This document shows positions 53,743 to 64,000 of a stretch of 64,000 nt of DNA, in pieces. The stretch is from Aplidium turbinatum (Eukaryota; Chordata; Ascidiacea; Aplousobranchia; Polyclinidae): assembly GCA_918807975.1 (NCBI GenBank), contig OU964921.1:38156498-38220497 (forward strand). The letters run 5' to 3'. A program made the translations under genes and the position numbers. A model generated the notes under the pieces. That model was given only the letters and a program-made list of their open reading frames with translations, did no database searches and was not told the origin of the DNA. Position 1 is the stretch's first letter. The number at the start of each line of letters is the position of its first letter.

Positions 53743-55560
53743 ATGCACAAGTGGGGCCTGGCTCCTTCATCAGAATGCGAGTGTGGTGCCATGGAACAGA
53801 CCGTAGAGTCTAATGAAGATTACATTTCGTTTGGATTTACTTTCTCTGGTGATCCTACTGCCCCGATCCCATTATGTATGATATGTGGGAAAGAGCTATG
53901 CAACAGTGCCATGGTTCCAGCCAAGCTGAAGCGTCATTTAGAAACAAACCACCCGTCATTAAAAAACAAGAAAAAAGATTATTTCGTTCGCCTTCGTAAA
54001 GACATTGAAGTGCAAGCGAATTTCATGAAACGAGTAACAACAGTATCTGAAAAAGCTCTGAAAGTGAGCTACCTTGTAGCTGAGCTTGTAGCTAAGTCAA
54101 AGCAGCCACATACTGCAGCAGAAAAAATAATACTACCGGCTTGTAAGATGATTGTAAATGAGATGCTTGGTCCTGATGCAGTTAAACAAGTAGCTAAAAT
54201 CCCGCTCTCGGACAACACAATTGCTAGACGGATCGAAGACATGTCTGTGGACATCGAAAAAGTTGTTTTGGAAAAGGTACGTATCAGCGAAAAATTTTCA
54301 TTACAACTTGATGAGTCGACAGACATCAGTGGACATGCTCAACTCTTGGCAAACGTACGTTTTGTGGATGGTGATTCTATCACAGAAAACTTTTTGTTTT
54401 GCAAGAGACTGCCTGAGAAGACAACCGGGGAAGAAATATTTCGTGTTACCTCAGATTATTTTGAACAAGGAGGACTTGAATGGAAGAACTGTAATAGTGT
54501 CTGTACAGATGGAGCAGCAGCCATGGTCGGACGTCACAAAGGCTTTGTTAGCAGAGTTAAGGAGAAACACCCAGCTGTCATACTTACACACTGCTTTTTG
54601 CACCGAGAAGCCTTAGTTGCAAAAACTTTGCCAGCAGATTTAGCTTCTGTGCTTGATGCTGTGGTGAGGATGGTTAGTTTTGTCAAAACAAGACCACTAA
54701 AAAGTCGCATATTCGCAGCTTTATGCGAAGAAATGGGAGCAGAGTATACAACTTTACTGCTTCACACGGAAGTCAGATGGTTATCAAGAGGAAAAGTCTT
54801 AGCTCGTGTTTATGAATTGAAAAATGAGCTAAAGATATTTTTAACGGATGAAGGCTTTGATGGGGCAAAGCTGCTGGCATGTGATGATTGGTGTGCAAAG
54901 TTAGCATACATGGCTGACATATTCCATCATTTAAATGAATTGAACACACGGATGCAAGGCCGAAATGAAAATCTTCTGACAAGCACAGATAAAATACATG
55001 GATTTCGTTCAAAAGTGCAGCTTTGGCAACGACATGTGAAAAATACAGTCCTTGATATGTTTCCACTCACCCAAAAATGTCAAAGAAATGTGAACACTGC
55101 TGCTCTATGCGAGACTATAGAAAAACATTTGAAAACTCTCGAGGAGAAACTGTCTTTTTATTTCCCTTCTGCTCCTACCGAACGCTTTGACTGGGTCAGG
55201 GATCCTTACAGCTCAGCAACAGCTTTTGACAAAGTCATGACTGTACAGGAGCAAGAAGAATTTATTCAACTTAGACAAGATCGCACGTTAGGATTGAGAT
55301 TTTCCGATCTACCTTTGGAACGTTTTTGGGTGATGACTTCCAAGGAGTTTCCTATTGTGGCAAACAATGCTATTTTGACTTTGCTTCCATTTTCAACAAC
55401 TTATCTGTGTGAGATGAGTTTTGCAAGCATGACTGCTATAAAAGTTAAAAAACGAGAAAAATTGAGAACTGTTGAGGAAGAGCTTCGCGTTTGTCTTTCT
55501 GCAATTCCTGCCCGAATATCAGCTTTGTGCTCATCCAAACAGGCCCAGATATCGCACTGA
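53743..55560 (+). CDS. hAT transposase, open 605-codon ORF fused to LINE codons
   Basis: The first 21 or so codons are LINE-derived ([15 protein letters not shown]); hAT sequence follows in frame with [14 protein letters not shown]-type zinc finger has Cys45, Cys48, His65 and His70. A catalytic Asp lies in [10 protein letters not shown] (Asp190) and a second in [10 protein letters not shown] (Asp256). Then come [31 protein letters not shown] and the hATC dimerisation region, [17 protein letters not shown] then [15 protein letters not shown], near residues 523-575. No stop or frameshift interrupts it. The family also gave rise to host genes such as ZBED5 and FAM200. The missing left TIR means this copy cannot move as a normal unit. 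An open frame could mean youth or retention; I cannot tell which. Confidence 0.85.
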   Translation: MHKWGLAPSSECECGAMEQTVESNEDYISFGFTFSGDPTAPIPLCMICGKELCNSAMVPAKLKRHLETNHPSLKNKKKDYFVRLRKDIEVQANFMKRVTTVSEKALKVSYLVAELVAKSKQPHTAAEKIILPACKMIVNEMLGPDAVKQVAKIPLSDNTIARRIEDMSVDIEKVVLEKVRISEKFSLQLDESTDISGHAQLLANVRFVDGDSITENFLFCKRLPEKTTGEEIFRVTSDYFEQGGLEWKNCNSVCTDGAAAMVGRHKGFVSRVKEKHPAVILTHCFLHREALVAKTLPADLASVLDAVVRMVSFVKTRPLKSRIFAALCEEMGAEYTTLLLHTEVRWLSRGKVLARVYELKNELKIFLTDEGFDGAKLLACDDWCAKLAYMADIFHHLNELNTRMQGRNENLLTSTDKIHGFRSKVQLWQRHVKNTVLDMFPLTQKCQRNVNTAALCETIEKHLKTLEEKLSFYFPSAPTERFDWVRDPYSSATAFDKVMTVQEQEEFIQLRQDRTLGLRFSDLPLERFWVMTSKEFPIVANNAILTLLPFSTTYLCEMSFASMTAIKVKKREKLRTVEEELRVCLSAIPARISALCSSKQAQISH

Positions 55561-55693
55561 GAAAGCTGACAGCCAATAAATTGTTGTTGTGCTGTTTATA
55601 TTATTGCATCATTATAAAATTTCGTTTGGTGTTCCGCAAGATTATTTTAATGCATAAACTGTTCCGTGGCTCAAAAAAGGTTGAAAAACACTG
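53808..55693 (+). mobile_element. hAT element (ZBED5/FAM200-like) missing its left end
   Basis: The right end inverted is CAGTGTTTTTCAACCTTTTT, a typical hAT terminus. CCGTAGA of the LINE lies on both sides (53,801-53,807 and 55,694-55,700), the remains of an 8-bp duplication. The left terminus and leader are absent: transposase coding starts directly at the junction. A 3' remnant of the same family lies at 32,161-32,371. Confidence 0.85.
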
Positions 55694-55815
55694 CCGTAGA
55701 CCATGTTATCCACCACTGCCTAACCCACAGGCCTCCACACGGTGCGCATGGTCTGAGGGTCCTGGACGACGAGACTGCGCTGAGTGGCTGATGATTTCCT
55801 GCCCTCCAATCTAGC

Positions 55816-56407
55816 CTGGAAAGATCGCTCCTACGATCTACAGATGGAACCAGCCTGACTATACAATATCAAGATCACCAAAAGACAAGGCTACAAGAAA
55901 AGTAAAACGATTACAAATAATAAACTTCATCTGCGGCAGCGACCTGCAGATTTTCAAATTCGCGTAGGCTACGGTAGCCTACGCACAGTTTCGTACTTTC
56001 AGATAAGTAGTATTGCTTTACTATTGCACACACATTTGTATGTTGTAAAGGGCAAAAGAGTTATTGGTTCGCTCGACGCATAATACAAAAACATACACAG
56101 ATTACCTGTCGTTGAACAAAGAATAAACACAAGCGTGTGTTTTCAAGCATAAATGTACGTAGATTCGGGTGACATTGAGCAAAAACACAAATAGATTTGG
56201 CGAACGTTGAGTGCATTATTACATCGTGTAAAACTGTAAAGCATACCCGAGGGTCCAAGTAAGGTTTATACAGCAATTGCAATTCAGCTCATTAACACTG
56301 CATTCATTTTAGCATCACTCATGTGTATGCAACTTGCATTTTTCAAACATGTACTATTCCTGTTTCTGACAAATATACCATTGATTGTTTGATCATCAAA
56401 TCCACAA
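55816..56407. other. No recognised gene
   Basis: Non-coding sequence; short minus-strand frames at 56,061-56,550 are not recognised. Confidence 0.45.
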
Positions 56408-56814
56408 CTTCTAAACAGTGGCGCCGGCAGAAGGGGGGCAGCTGCCCCCCAATGTTTTGGGCACCATCTTTTTAATTTTTTTATATTATTACATATTGTT
56501 ATTATTTTTTTAATATTTGGATCCCAACCTAAAGTCAACTCAAGTTGCACAAGTTGCAGGGAGGGGAGGAGGGTAAAAGCTTTCTCTTTTATTTTAAACT
56601 TGCTCTTTTTGCTGCTGTTATTATTACGATTTTGTGATTCTATTCACGTACTTCGCCTGCTGCCTGTCACGTAACAATTGTTACCGGCTGTTCAGCAGAT
56701 TGGCTCTTGCTTGGTTCTTGAGTGGTGGCAGTGCATACAGCAGTGGGTCATTCAATGTTTCAAGGATATAATGTAGATTTAACTCAACGAAGTCTCCTAA
56801 AGTAATATAGTAGC

Positions 56815-56925
56815 CTAAGTAACCAGTGGTTTGATGACTATCCCTGGCTGGAGTATTCAGAAGCTAAGGATGCCACATTTTGCTTTCCCTGTCGAGTTTT
56901 CAACAGCTTGGTATATTATAGTCCA
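56815..56925 (+). pseudogene. TTF-type zinc-finger fragment of a hAT transposase (ZMYM1-like)
   Basis: The translation QWFDDYPWLEYSEAKDATF then CFPCRVFN matches the start of TTF-domain hAT transposases (W...YPWL.Y....D..FCFPC). Nothing downstream continues it; the foldback begins soon after. It supports the hAT nature of the outer element. Confidence 0.7.
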
Positions 56926-56950
56926 GTTAATATTAGTTAAAGTTTATTCT

Positions 56951-57617
56951 GTTCAACTGCAATTATGCTCCACCGGTGTTAAATGATTTTTTATTCTCAA
57001 TGTTTCTTTATCCTATCCACGAAGATTCCATGCACAATATAATGACGATAAAGTTTTAAACACAAAATGAGCGAACAATTATATTATATACGTATTAAGA
57101 TGCAAAAAATGCAGTATGACGAAATAATGCAACTAAAGTCAACATGTTCCTACGTTTATTAGACGTTAAAATACGTTTCACTTGCAGTAAAATTCTTTTC
57201 TCATTCTTTTATTTCTAAGGATATTGCGTTGCTTATTGCCTATAAATTGGAAGACTTGCGTCCCCGAGAGCAAGATTGTGCTTTTTTTTACATCGATTCA
57301 ACGCCCTACAACGTTGAATCGATGTAAAATCAGCAGATTTAGCTGGCTGGGGTTGGCGTTTTAATTGATTATTTTTACTTTCAGTGAAGCTTGTTTTTAC
57401 ATCTAATAAACGTAGAAACATGTTGACTTCAATTGTATTGTTCAGTCATACTGCATTTTTGGCATTTTAATAAGAAATGTAAAGATTGTTCTCTGATGCT
57501 GTGTTTTATCATTTGATATTGTGCATTTTCCTGATGAAATCTTCGTGGATAGGAAGAAGAAATATTAAGACTATAAAAAATCATTTAACATCGGCTGAGT
57601 ATTTATTGCAGTTGAAC
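56951..57617. repeat. Large foldback of about 670 bp
   Basis: The left arm (56,951-57,184) and right arm (57,387-57,617) are inverted copies with moderate divergence. Shared words are GTTCAACTGCAAT, GTTAAATGATTTTTTAT, CCTATCCACGAAGATT, AAAAATGCAGTATGAC and CTACGTTTATTAGA. The centre holds a second, shorter hairpin. It could be a foldback MITE or a long RNA hairpin. Confidence 0.8.
57288..57327. repeat. Central hairpin ACATCGATTCAACG
   Basis: Arms of 14 bases face each other across CCCTACA. The core is shared with the hairpin at 21,908-21,965. Confidence 0.75.
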
Positions 57618-58196
57618 TACGCCCGGTGGCCGTCACAGTAGCCTATATTTATTCCATTAACTTTTATTAGCCTCAATTCTCACAATATCATAGGCTACGC
57701 ATGTGACCGCCTCTGCGTTTGATATATCTACTATGTTTTGACATCTGTATTTTCCAAGCATGGAAAAACGTTTTCACAGCGTTTCAGTATTTGATAATTT
57801 CTCTGTCAACTAACAGACTAGTCAAAATCATGAGGCATATTTAACTAACGGACTGTTGGATATAATCAGAAAGTGCATTTGTAAAAAATGGTTTTTCAAT
57901 CTGGAAAAAAGCTACCCAGAATTTCGCTAGCCATGGCAGTTGCAAGTCCCATACGGAATCAAACTGTGATTTATTTTTAATTTTATTTTGTTTCAACAGA
58001 TCAGACATGCCAAAAATGTGGGACTTTTGGTACGCTATATTGCAGTAGACAATAGCAGTAGAAAACAAGTGAAATTAAATAATATATCACTGTCTTGCAC
58101 CAGTGGCGTAGCCAAGAGAGGGGGGGTTTGGGGGTTTCAACCTTTCAAATTGAATTTACGGATGTTAATACATTGTTTGCGAGAAAAGCTTTAGCC

Positions 58197-59429
58197 CAGT
58201 GGTTCTTAACCGCCGGTCCTCGGACCGGTGCCGGTCCGTGTAATTTTTTTGCCGGTCCGCAAAAGATCTTACTTTCTGCAAAGCTTATTTTAATGTGGAG
58301 TCATTAGCATATTGTAAAATTGTGATCGCACTGTGAAACATGCACAGCTGTAAAACTGACATATCTCCACGTAAAATTGTTTGATAATAAAGGTGAACTT
58401 TTTGATGACCTAATTCTGTGCCGTTGATAATATTTTTGCGACAAATTGCATAACAGTTTTCAAAAAGTTTTGAAACACAGAAATACATAAACAAAATGGG
58501 GAATTTTGTCCTTGATTTTGAAAAATTTCAAAGTCGTTGGAGACGAAAATTTGGAATTAGATAAGTTTGAAGTTCCGGGATAAAGTCAGGCCTGCAATGG
58601 AAATTTGCCAGAACCGGAGTTTGAGAAAGCAAAGATCTTGTTTTTCAAAGAATGGAATGAAGACAAGCCGATTTGCTGTGGAAAATGCTGGTGAAATGGA
58701 GTGGTAAAAAAAGTAAAAAGAGGTGCTGAGCGTTGTGAGTCAACAATTGAAAGAGTTGGCTAAAAATTTTAACGATTTATTTCGCGTAACATGAAGATCC
58801 TCGACATGGAAACTTTTGGATAAACAATCCATGCATCGATGATGTCAACACATGCGACCTTAATCTTCATGAAAAAGAAAGTCTGGTTGAATTACAATAT
58901 GTTATGCTTCTACTTTGCAGTCCAGATTCGAAAAACATCATTGTCACACTTCTGGTCATCTCTTGCAAACGAATTCGTGCCTACCTTTCAAAACAATCGA
59001 TTTGATGGTAATTTTTTCAACCAGTTATTTAGAAACGACAGTTCTTTTTCATGTCTGGCTTTTACAAAGCAAAGAAATCGCCTGGATGCCGAAACAGAGC
59101 TACGTGTTTTAGAAACTTCTTTGATATCTCGTTTTCCTCACATAGGCTACTGGCAGCGTAACAGTAGCAAATTTCCCACTGACATTGATTTTGTATGGAA
59201 ATGGATTGATATTTTTCTGTTTGAGTTGATTTGATTGCCGTTTTATTCTAATTTTCGTCCTGAATACAAATCATATGCTAAAACCTTGCATTATGGTGCG
59301 CAACGACAACTTTGGTTAACAAAACGTTACAAATATTCATTCTATTCACTACGATCTTTGGTTGCCGGTCCGCGAACATTTTTTAAAAATTTTGCCGGTC
59401 CCCCACTGTTAAAAGGTTAAGAACCACTG
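58197..59429 (+). mobile_element. hAT element, CAGTGGTTCTTAACC ends, first of two nested
   Basis: Both ends read CAGTGGTTCTTAACC inward, and GCCGGTCC words lie near both ends. Flanks are CTTTAGCC (58,189-58,196) and TATTAGCC (59,430-59,437), six of eight the same. It contains a decayed transposase end. Confidence 0.85.
58839..59234 (+). pseudogene. hAT transposase C-terminal remnant
   Basis: AFTKQRNRLDAETELRVLET near 59,065 matches the last part of hAT ZBED-type transposases (KTKQRNRL..E.ELR). Upstream coding in the same frame is not convincing. Only the dimerisation end is recognisable. Confidence 0.6.
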
Positions 59430-60087
59430 TATTAGCCTATGATGTAAGTTCACGTCAAACTGTGCAAGGATGCAAGCCATCTGTAACTGCTGAGATCGCT
59501 TGTTCGATCTAGATTAACGTCTAAACATCTATTCGTTATACAAAACATGAATATATCAGAAATAAAGTAACTTCATTGTCTCAAAGCTTTTTGTGTGACA
59601 CTCATCAAGATGTATGACGTCTATGACGTTACATTTTCTAAACTTTAGATTGACTTCAAATCATAAAAGTTAGTGACTTACCAGAATAAGATCGCTTTTT
59701 GGATCAACCAAGGAGAAAATTGATAAATATTAAAACTGTAATAATCTCGCAAAAAAAGCAATCAACCTATGTCTCTAAAACAAAGTTTGTCTAATTTTAA
59801 ACGAAACTGCATTAAAAGAGCGAGTTTTGCCAATACCAAACATTTAAATATCTCAGCCTGGAATTAGCAACAAGAAAACATAGAGACATAGCTTTATTTC
59901 CGAAAAATGCCAAAGAAAACATGATCTTATCCTTTTGCTATGCCACCGGACAGCACCATTTTACAGGAATATACATACCCACAATTTTGTTGAAAATCCG
60001 CTCAGAATGCACCAAACTGAAAGTAATTTTTCAAAATTTTCTGGGGGAGGCCCCCCAGATCCTCCGCCGCTAAGTGTTGCCTTAGGG

Positions 60088-60928
60088 CAGGGGTTCCCAA
60101 CCTTTTTACGGTCTCGTACCAATTGGACACTCTGAACTGCCAAGCGTACCACTTCTTGCAGAACAACTAATCTGATCAAGTCATATTTTATTTAGAAGAA
60201 TAATATTGGCGTACTAAAATAACACTAAAGCACCATAACTAAATTTAATGAGATTTAAGTTTTTGTTTACTGTCAACCAATTGGTCGGTGCGCGGTGTAA
60301 ATTTGCTAACAGCGCAACGAAAGTCATTTCCGGGCGCATCTAGTCGGTTCCGATTTTTTGACTTGATGTTCATCATGACTGAAAATCCCTGCTCGCATTC
60401 AGGCATTCCCACGTGGAAGGGAAAATCAGTGGCTGTGGAACAGCATGGGAAGCTAACGTTGAATATTAGGAGGCCATACTGAGCCAGAAGTTTATTGGAG
60501 AACATTCCTTGTAACTGTTGTTGAACATTTTATTCCGATCTATTTTTAGCTTACAACTAGCATTATTCAACGCTATTTGTAGCTTAAGCTATAAAACAGT
60601 AGATAATATCTATGAAGAGCAATCTTTTGACATAATTAACGCCCACTGTCCCACAGCGTTGGACGGCTTTTCAAAGCAGCTGTGCTCCTTGTTGACAATT
60701 GACATGACCTGTATTTTGAAGATCGTAATGTTATGAAACAACAGGAATAGTTACGTAACAATAAGAATAGGCTTCGGGAATTTTTATTTTGTAAACAAAT
60801 TAACAAGATAAACAAAATATAAAGTAGTGAATCCAGGTTTTTGTGAAAAAACGGAAGTTACCCGCGTACCACCTGAAAAACCTTCGCGTACCACTAGTGG
60901 TACGCGTACCACAGGTTGGGAACCCCTG
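60088..60928 (-). mobile_element. hAT element, CAGGGGTTCCCAACC ends, second of two nested
   Basis: Both ends read CAGGGGTTCCCAACCT inward. Flanks are CCTTAGGG (60,080-60,087) and CCTTAGGC (60,929-60,936), seven of eight the same. The inner ends share GGTACGC/GCGTACC words. Confidence 0.88.
60245..60505 (-). pseudogene. hAT transposase C-terminal remnant
   Basis: The minus-strand frame contains CEQGFSVMMNIKSKNRNRLD then RCAVSKFTPRTDQLV. This is the end of a ZBED-type hAT transposase. The rest of the gene is missing from this 841-bp copy. Confidence 0.7.
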
Positions 60929-61072
60929 CCTTAGGCGAACACGCCATCGGGCTTCGCCCGCCGGCCGTCAACACCCCCCTCCCTTTCAAAATTCCTGACT
61001 ACGCTACTGTCTTGCACTGTCAATATTTTGCCTCCCCAATGTTGAAGGTCTGGCGGCGCTACTGCTTCTAAA

Positions 61073-62542
61073 GCAAATATACCTACAGCGATGTTCACCT
61101 TGTATAGGCGTACAGCGTACGTATCGTCATCAGCCTAACTGTCTCGGTGCTTACTAAAAAAATAATTACATGCATTAGTCAGACGATTGTGCAGTGTGTT
61201 AATTTAAACAATAAGTGTGTTTCTTTTCCACTTGACGTGACTTACATCTCGTAAATTACTACCGATATTTCTAAAACAAGATTTCCTTTGACAAAGCTAA
61301 TGCAATAGATGCGATAATAAATTCTGTAGCTGGTGATTAAATGACAGAGGGGTGCAATTTGTTGGTGTTTTGGTCTCTGGTCCCTTTTTTGTCTTCTGTA
61401 AAAAAGTTTATGTGTACCCAATAAAGTTGTAATTTATGATCTTATAAAATATGCTATATAGGCTACTGTAGAGCAGAAAGCCAAGGTTACTTTTTTTATT
61501 TGCATCGCATTGATTGAAACGTAGTGTGAGCGGTATCAATAACGTTTGTTGAATGTTTTCATTACGTTAGCCGACTTTGCCCCTTGGCTTTCAAATTAGT
61601 CTGATGCTTTTCTTTCTTTTTGTATTGTACGTAACGTTAGTTTGAACACGAAAAAAAACGTAGTATTCGAGTTACTTTCTAACATTTGTTGAACGTGGTA
61701 GCCTATTAAACGTTACAAAGTAACATATCATCATCATTGATTCACTTTGCTAATTTTTTGTCTGCAACCTCGGGGTAGGCCTAAATCTAATTGAGTTATC
61801 AGGGAGGATAAGACAAATGATGTAAAAACACTAATCTCGTACATATAAATAGGATTATCTACACTACATGTTATTAACTGTCAAAGATACGTCTTGCATT
61901 AAATTTTCATTGCTACGACATTAAACAATGAAATGTCTCGACAGCTTGTAGACTACCAAGTGGCTTATACTTTGAACTGGACTAAAGCGTTGTTTTTGTT
62001 TTTTTTGGTAAAAATCACGTTTGAAGCATTGATTCACCCCACTTGAAGTGGGGTAGTTGTCCTACCGTAGGACTACAATTTGTCTCCTCGGTAAACGTAA
62101 TGTTGGTAACGTTCACACTGAACAAAACCGTTTTGAGTGGACCACTAGGCCTATGTATCGCTTGGCGTTTTTCACAGTGATTGTACTTATAATTTCACAT
62201 TTATGTAGCCTTCTAGAGGTAAATGCAAGCAAGCATATAGCGCAATGTTACGCATTTTGAAGCAGGTTGTTCAAAACCAAAACACTGTTTTTTTCATAAA
62301 AATTCCTTATCACTTGGAACAAAAATTTTACGCCAAAGGTAAAAATGTTTAAAGATTATCCAAGTTTGCACAATGAAAAAGAAAAGGTGAAAGGAGGTTT
62401 GCTTTTCAGAAAAGTATTTTCTGTTAAACATTTCCGATTGCAAACCAATCGACAAAAATGCTAACAATTTAGTTAAGATAAGCTCTCCAAATGGTTTCCA
62501 AAACCAAACTGAAACCGTAAAAATATGCGCCAACGCTCATTA
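61073..62542. other. No recognised gene
   Basis: AT-rich non-coding sequence. A 67-codon plus-strand frame at 62,057-62,260 has a hydrophobic stretch (FFTVIVLIISHLCSLL-like) but no family I know. Confidence 0.45.
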
Positions 62543-62550
62543 GGAGTAGG

Positions 62551-62803
62551 CAGGCCCGGATTTAGGGGGGCAGAGGGTACCGGTGCCCCGGCCCCCCCTT
62601 TTGAAGGGCCTACCGACGTGGAAAAAATGTGATTTTGTGTGATTAATTTTTTTTCTTTCAGCCTTTGAAGTTTCTGCAAAATGCTGTGCAGTACTGGATT
62701 AATGCTACTGTAGACGTTGAGGTGGTTACGGCGCAAAAAAATTTTTGCACGTGGGCCCCCGATCTAAAAATGCCCCGGGCCCCATCAGCTAAATCCGGCC
62801 CTG
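62551..62803. mobile_element. hAT-like MITE, 253 bp
   Basis: The left end is CAGGCCCGGATTTAG and the right end inverted CAGGGCCGGATTTAG. GGAGTAGG flanks both ends (62,543-62,550 and 62,804-62,811), an exact 8-bp duplication. It has no coding capacity. Confidence 0.88.
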
Positions 62804-63080
62804 GGAGTAGGCTACAGTTCACGCCAAGACAGACCAGGTAACGGGAAAAGGCAAGCGATCATAAGTTCGAAAAGCAAACGCAAGAGTAAACAAGGATGAT
62901 GCGAGAAGAAAATATAGCCTGAGGGCATACACAAGCATACTTCAGCACTAATTTATAAGTAGGCTGAAGGTTGATGTTGTTGCACGACTAAATCGAGCGC
63001 ATGCATATTTTAATGCAGACTCGTCTGATTGAAAAGTTGGTGGCTCAACCCTCAACAGGAGGATTATGGTATGTCTTGCG

Positions 63081-63322
63081 GGGACGTAGTCACAAGGGGA
63101 GGAGGGGTTTAGGAAAGCAATCGCCTGTATAAAATTTTATCTTGCCTCTCCTTTCCCCAATGTGTTTTTAGTATGACATATTGAATGACGTTTCATAGTT
63201 GTTTGGTTGCATTTAGTAGCTACATTTTTACACAAAAATTTTATTTCAAACATTAAAATATTTGCCCTCTCAACAGTTGCCTTTTCCCTCTATAAATGTT
63301 CTTTCAGCTATACGTAACTGAT
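63081..63322 (-). mobile_element. CAGTGACGTAGC-type repeat, copy B
   Basis: It matches 22,085-22,318 over TGAATGACGTTTCATA, a TTTGGTTGCATTTAGTAGC block and GCCCTCTCAACAG. Both ends are worn, and no target duplication was found. Confidence 0.55.
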
Positions 63323-63622
63323 GCCTCTGCAAAATATTTCATGACACACCGAAAACACAAGCAACTGACCACAATTATGCACACTTTTGTTGCTTTCAGT
63401 CGCTCGTTGCATTCCAACTCTTCCTGCTCATTCATATTTTGTGTATATTCTTTATAGTAGTATGATGTCATAGCAGACACAACACTATTATTAATATTGG
63501 CGAAACCATAAGCTGTAAAGTCTTTTACTTTAAGTTTAAAAAAACTAATTTTTATGTTTTATTACAGCAACAATGCAACACGAAACTTTGTTATGCCACA
63601 ATTGCCAGTTTTTGGTACTCAC

Positions 63623-63678
63623 AGCTTTGCTGGCTATGATGTCTTCAACCAGAAATTCAAGTGATTCTTCGTTGGTTT
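63623..63678 (-). CDS. Candidate short internal exon, unrecognised
   Basis: On the minus strand an acceptor-like CCAATGACAG is followed by 56 bases encoding ETNEESLEFLVEDIIASKA and then GTGAGT. The peptide is acidic and coding-like, but no family is recognised. A longer minus-strand frame (63,545-63,961) runs through it without splice signals being needed. Confidence 0.3.
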
Positions 63679-64000
63679 CTGTCATTGGTAACAAGAGGAG
63701 CAAAATTAAGCTGAATCGCGTGAAACTACAGTGTGTCCTAGATGGAATTAGGATTTCTAATTTTCGACTGCCTTCACTTTGTCGATAAGTGTCTAGGACT
63801 CTAGCCTGTGTACATTTGATCCGAACTGATTTGTAGAAGCAGTATAACGCCTGAAATAAATGATATTTTTTTTCCAAATTTCGTACTGGCTTTTTTATGA
63901 GCCTGGCCAAGCACAATAAAGTAAAGGTATGACAACTTCCACAAACTATTCGTTTTGTCAAAAGTGTTGCCAGATTCTAAACCAGTAGATTTCCTTAACA

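Larger units (their letters stand above)
53650..55815 (+). mobile_element. LINE 3'-end fragment split by a hAT element
   Basis: The left piece (53,650-53,807) encodes TEWQNHTSTLHDFI, then after a deletion [15 protein letters not shown] and EQTV. The right piece (55,694-55,815) resumes with VDHVIHHCLTHRPPHGAHGL, then LMISCPPI. Put side by side they show one LINE tail of the same group as 1,183-4,398, cut within the Cys/His motif. Confidence 0.85.
58101..61009 (-). mobile_element. CAGTGGCGTAGCC hAT-type element with two nested hATs
   Basis: The left end is CAGTGGCGTAGCCAAG and the right end inverted CAGTAGCGTAGTCAGG. TCTTGCAC flanks both ends (58,093-58,100 and 61,010-61,017), an exact 8-bp duplication. 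Its own sequence (about 0.8 kb) is the inverse of 44,143-44,662. It sits inside 56,416-61,064. Confidence 0.88.
56416..61064 (+). mobile_element. Outer hAT-type element containing three nested insertions
   Basis: The left end is CAGTGGCGCCGGCAG and the right end inverted CAGTAGCGCCGCCAG. CTTCTAAA flanks both ends (56,408-56,415 and 61,065-61,072), an exact 8-bp duplication. Inside are a TTF-type zinc-finger fragment, a 670-bp foldback and the element 58,101-61,009. Without that last element it is about 1.7 kb. Confidence 0.85.

Overview
The window looks like ordinary nuclear DNA of an animal, most likely an aquatic invertebrate. It is AT-rich and repeat-rich, the only convincing host gene has spliceosomal introns, and the mobile elements are animal types: BEL/Pao, Penelope-like, jockey/I-like LINEs, hAT elements of the ZBED kind, a FLYWCH-type Mutator-like element and a tRNA-like SINE. 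I cannot name the species. There is no sign of prokaryotic or organellar DNA.

Host genes. The one host gene I can argue well is a small cytosolic-type sulfotransferase (P-loop, Sulfotransfer_4-like) on the minus strand. Four exons with matching splice phases lie at 30,624-30,546, 28,406-28,234, 8,944-8,797 and 8,480-8,374. The second intron is about 19 kb and holds a complete BEL/Pao retrotransposon, a large palindromic tandem array and other repeats. The last exon was not found and may lie left of the window. Two exon-like pieces on the plus strand (40,004-40,072 and 46,301-46,392) and one on the minus strand (63,678-63,623) have splice signals but no family I recognise.

Layout. 1-740: unrecognised sequence plus a SINE copy. 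741-7,405: a terminal-inverted-repeat element with unassigned minus-strand transposase-like ORFs, split by a LINE (about 1,183-4,398) and by a smaller insertion (6,466-7,284). 8,374-30,624: the sulfotransferase gene and its introns, with the BEL/Pao element at 11,155-19,494 and a TIR-bounded element carrying seven 159-bp palindrome-rich units at 23,362-25,674. 31,598-34,855: nested TIR elements. 35,228-36,371: two SINE copies. 36,372-40,003: nothing recognised. 40,635-46,155: a repeat cluster with two copies of a Mutator-like family, nested hAT-type elements and a LINE tail. 46,600-48,950: a decayed LINE with another LINE tail inside it and an inverted copy of its 5' part. 49,168-51,244: a decayed hAT. 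51,365-52,763: a Penelope-like element interrupted by a foldback element with a telomere-like core. 53,650-55,815: a LINE tail split by a hAT whose 605-codon ORF is open. 56,416-61,064: a hAT-type element containing a second element, which itself contains two more hATs, plus a 670-bp foldback. 61,073-64,000: sparse, with a 253-bp hAT-like MITE.

The main message is layered insertion. Many boundaries can be fixed to the base by target-site duplications read directly from the sequence, so the relative order of insertions can be worked out. All family names are from remembered motifs, without database searches.
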